Assembly: GCA_016801845.1 (NCBI GenBank)
Contig: CM028923.1
Coordinates: forward strand, 13,498,679-13,562,678
From: Polydactylus sextarius
Taxonomy: Eukaryota; Chordata; Actinopteri; Polynemidae
DNA length: 64,000 nucleotides
Reading direction: 5' to 3'
The translations under genes were made by a program, and so were the position numbers. Each line of letters starts with the position of its first letter. Within the stretch, counting starts at the first letter, position 1. Positions 61,204 to 64,000 of this stretch are shown here, one piece after another. Below the pieces are notes generated by a model that saw only the letters and a program-made list of their open reading frames with translations, was not told where the DNA came from and made no database searches.

Positions 61204-62519
61204 CTGCAGTCAGTCCTCTTCAGTAGGCGACCAAGGTTGGAAGAATGCAAAATCTGGTGAGGTTATTGTTACCAGTTGCTCCTCCCCACCCCTCTTTTAA
61301 GCACTTCCACTTTTTTGGTCATTACTTCTCCTATCGACATCTGGTGATTTTCCATCATTGACCAACCCACACCTATCAACGCTTACTCATCTCTCTACTC
61401 AGGACTTCAGCATTATTGACTCTCTTAGATATGTCATGTACACATCTAGTATCGTTAACATGTGATCATTGTATTACATTCACAGCACATTCAAATCGTT
61501 TCATGTCATTAATCATCTCAAGTTATTTTAATTTCTGTTAACCACATTGTCTCATGATTACCAGATTATTCTTATATTATTATTATTATATATTATATAT
61601 ATATATTCTTATTCGTTTAGTTATCCTAGCCTTTGCTTATAATGTCTCTGGGCTTTTCCTCTCCAAGTGCTTTTAGGTACTTCCCTATTTTGACATTCTT
61701 GGTATTTTCCTATCTTCCTTTTTCTCCTTGCCTGTTTTATATTTTCATCTTGATCTGTCACACATATTTGCTATTTTTATGATTTCAACACACACATTAA
61801 TTCTCTGTGTTTTCTATATTTCCACTAAATATATGTTTTAACATTTTATTAGCACAGCAAAATTACAGACTTCATGTCATCACATTATTTTATATTTTAT
61901 GATCTTATGTGCAGCGGTGTTGGTGGGATCTCAACCTTCTTGACATTGCTCATGTCTTCATATACCATCTGCTTTAACCACCAGTTGTTCACTTAAATAG
62001 ATCTTTCTGCTTTGCTTTCTAACTGATTAAAATGACCAGTAACTGATAGCCAGTAGCTATTGCAAGTGTTATCTTTAGCAAAGGATTCTTTGGACTAAGA
62101 TATGAGATAATTTGTCCCATACTTCCTTGCAGCAGCAATAAACCGTACGACAGATGATGGAAAAATGGCAATATCGTTGTTCATCAGTAAATATGAGAAA
62201 AAAATGTTTTGAATGTACAACATGTTTCCAACAGTCCCTCATACTATCCCTAGTCTGAGTGAGCAGTAAGAGTTGGTCAAAAGTTCCCATGTCTGGCACA
62301 TTATGATTTGTGAATGTCAATGTACTACATGTATCCTGGTTTGATCCTGGGTTTTGTGAATGTGAATGTACCAGATGTCTCAAATGTGATGTGAGTTCAT
62401 CATGTTTTACACTTGTGAGCCTCCATAGCAACAGTGAAATGTACCAAAATTAGTGGTACCCGCCACGCAATCGTCCATAGCTCTCGTCCAACAGCCTCCC
62501 CGGATCCATCTTTCCCCCT
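61204..62519. other. AT-rich non-coding
   Basis: Includes a TTA/TATA run at 61570-61608. If the exon at 60920-61203 is real, this is part of its upstream intron; no preceding exon was recognised on the minus strand. Confidence 0.45.
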
Positions 62520-62626
62520 CCAATCAAATCGCCACCTCCATCTTTCTGTCCATCTTTTGCTCTCGACCAATCGGCTCACGGGATCTGTCCAATCAAATCA
62601 CTGCCCTCATCTTTTCCACGTCCAAT
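62520..62626 (+). promoter_or_regulatory. Cluster of four CCAAT boxes
   Basis: CCAAT occurs at 62520, 62567, 62589 and 62622, each followed by C; three of the four read CCAATCA. The spacings are 47, 22 and 33 bp, and each box sits among repeated 'CATCTTT' words. NF-Y binds CCAAT, and clusters spaced about 20-35 bp mark many vertebrate promoters. The stretch may therefore be a promoter, or a degenerate short tandem repeat that happens to contain CCAAT. No TATA box or obvious first exon was tied to it. Confidence 0.35.
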
Positions 62627-63440
62627 CACATGGCCTGCTTCATCTTTCTGATCGGAATCCCTCCAGAAGCGAATGAATGACCGCCAGACGACTGACTGCT
62701 ACAAGCATCCGACTGACCACCAGAAGCCATTGGACTTACCGCACACCTTGAAAAAACAGCTGTATTTTATTTTTTTTTAGCTGAAATGGTGACTAACAAA
62801 AAGGCTAAGCTAGAAGCTCCTGGCTATATATAGCATATAATATATACAGTATACGAAGAGCGTAATTATGCACTTGAAACTGTACCATCCGGTGTTGTTT
62901 ACTTGCGTTTACATCTTGTCGCTCATTTTGTCAAAGAAGTTAGACGAGCCAAGGTGCCGTCTATCTTGACTGGCAGTTAAGATTATTTTCAGTAATGTGC
63001 ATGTTAGTAACAGAAAGGGGGTCAAAATTGTTATTGCTAGTAGCCTAGGAGTAAAATGCTTGTTCTAAACCTAATCAAACCTGTCTGGAAAGATCAATAT
63101 TGACAGAAAACCCATTGACAACCACACACTCACCCAGAGGATCCATTAAGATACAGTGCAAGTTTCTCTAGCTCATCTGCTTTATACTATTTTATTGGGC
63201 ATAGTACTGTGATCTTACTTATGTGTAACTGGGTTAAATATGTTTCCCTGATGTTTCCCCACAATTTTTGTGTAGCCTACAGTTTGTGGGCGTCATGTGG
63301 TGTGGCGGCAACTGGTTTCCAAGGCGGGAGGGGAAAGATGGCAGCTGTTGTGGTCATGAGAAGCATGAGGATTGTGTTGATTGTTTCTGATGTTTATTAC
63401 AATGACAAACAACCTAATATACCCTGTATCCTGTCAGCAG
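62627..63440. other. Unassigned sequence between the CCAAT cluster and the candidate exons
   Basis: Includes a TATATA-rich stretch at 62820-62860. An ATG in good context (AAGATGG, near 63340) begins a short open frame, but no splice junction confirms it. Confidence 0.35.
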
Positions 63441-63682
63441 ACACACATCGCCTCACAAAAGACACAGAAGTCGCAGCCCCGCAGCCCCGTCAGTCAATGC
63501 CCAGGGTGCAACAAGCATGGCTGTCCAGTCCACTGCATGACACGCAGCCTGGCACTCAGACTCACTCCACTGCACTGCTGTCCACTCACCTGCCATCACC
63601 TACTGCATCTCAACCCAGTGCCACACCTTCTTCTGGGGCGCCTCTTCTCAGACTCCCACTCTTTCCTGTTCCCTTGTCAGTG
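63441..63682 (+). CDS. Possible exon, Pro/Ser/Thr-rich tail (penultimate)
   Basis: The frame is open through a stretch bounded by a pyrimidine-bearing acceptor (CTGTCAGCAG) and a good donor (GTG|GTAAGC). The peptide is rich in Pro, Ser, Thr and Gln (HLPSPTASQPSATPSSG). A second frame is also open here, so the coding frame is not certain. A segment of about 70 bp is repeated in the next candidate exon. No domain was recognised. The region could equally be non-coding or repeat-derived. Confidence 0.2.
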
Positions 63683-63821
63683 GTAAGCTTTCCTATGTTT
63701 GTCATAGTAACTCAAATCCACAAAATTTCTACAAATTATATAATTTCACATTGTAAATGTTAAAAACAGATTTACATTCACACAACCTGACTAACCAGTA
63801 GTTATATTGCAGGCAGTCTAG

Positions 63822-63917
63822 TCAACAAAACCACCAGGCACTCCAGCTCACTCTGCTGCACTCCTGCCATCACCTGCTCCGTCTCTGCCGAGCACCATGC
63901 CTGAGATGAGAAAATGA
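63822..63917 (+). CDS. Possible last exon, duplicated Pro/Ser-rich segment
   Basis: After an acceptor ending TCTAG, 31 codons and TGA (63915-63917) read in the same phase as the preceding candidate exon. The start is STKPPGTPAHSAALLPSPAP, clearly related to PGTQTHSTALLSTHLPSPTA in the previous exon. An AATAAA follows at 63992. An alternative acceptor 10 bp upstream at TTGCAG would put the frame onto a TAG, or would select the other open frame. Confidence 0.2.
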   Translation, partial: STKPPGTPAHSAALLPSPAPSLPSTMPEMRK

Positions 63918-63991
63918 TAGGCCTGTTATTCATATTTAGTGTTTCTGGGTTCATATTTAATAGTTTCATATTAATAATTGTTTAGAATTTT

Positions 63992-63997
63992 AATAAA
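63992..63997 (+). terminator. Poly(A) signal AATAAA near the window end
   Basis: Plus-strand AATAAA 75 nt past the TGA of the candidate last exon. It is consistent with a 3' UTR but frequent by chance in AT-rich DNA. Confidence 0.2.
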
Positions 63998-64000
63998 TGT

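Noticed and set aside
63209..63763. A single 184-codon plus-strand gene
   Set aside because: The 'start' is a GTG, and the frame runs through a clear splice donor at 63683. At most the middle part is an exon.

Overview
The window looks like nuclear DNA of a bony fish, probably a percomorph teleost. It is AT-rich, with long CA/TG and poly-A/T tracts and many decayed interspersed repeats of kinds common in perch-like fishes. These include LINE reverse-transcriptase remnants, a tRNA-derived SINE, short inverted-repeat DNA elements and TTAGC-rich blocks. The genes have introns with GT-AG borders. I see no bacterial or viral gene organisation and no CRISPR array.

The first 44.7 kb contains no coding exon that I can support. 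It holds unique non-coding sequence, simple repeats and repeat remnants. The latter include pieces of one LINE-like 3' end found five times across the window, another LINE with recognisable reverse-transcriptase motifs, and local tandem duplications.

The one clear gene lies on the minus strand from 59872 (start codon) to 44905 (stop). It has eight exons that join in frame to a 611-residue secreted type-B carboxylesterase. It most resembles the proteins annotated in fishes as 'cAMP-regulated D2 protein-like' or 'crystal protein-like' esterases. Signal peptide, oxyanion loop, catalytic Ser/Glu/His and the expected cysteines are all present, so the gene looks functional. The last intron is 8.3 kb and carries a SINE, a complete-looking 493-bp inverted-repeat element and other repeats.

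Right of it, at 60888-61203 on the minus strand, is a well-formed terminal exon with stop and poly(A) signal from a gene I cannot name. At 63.4-64 kb there may be the last two exons of a plus-strand gene encoding a Pro/Ser/Thr-rich tail with a duplicated segment. This is weak evidence. Between them lies a cluster of four CCAAT boxes.
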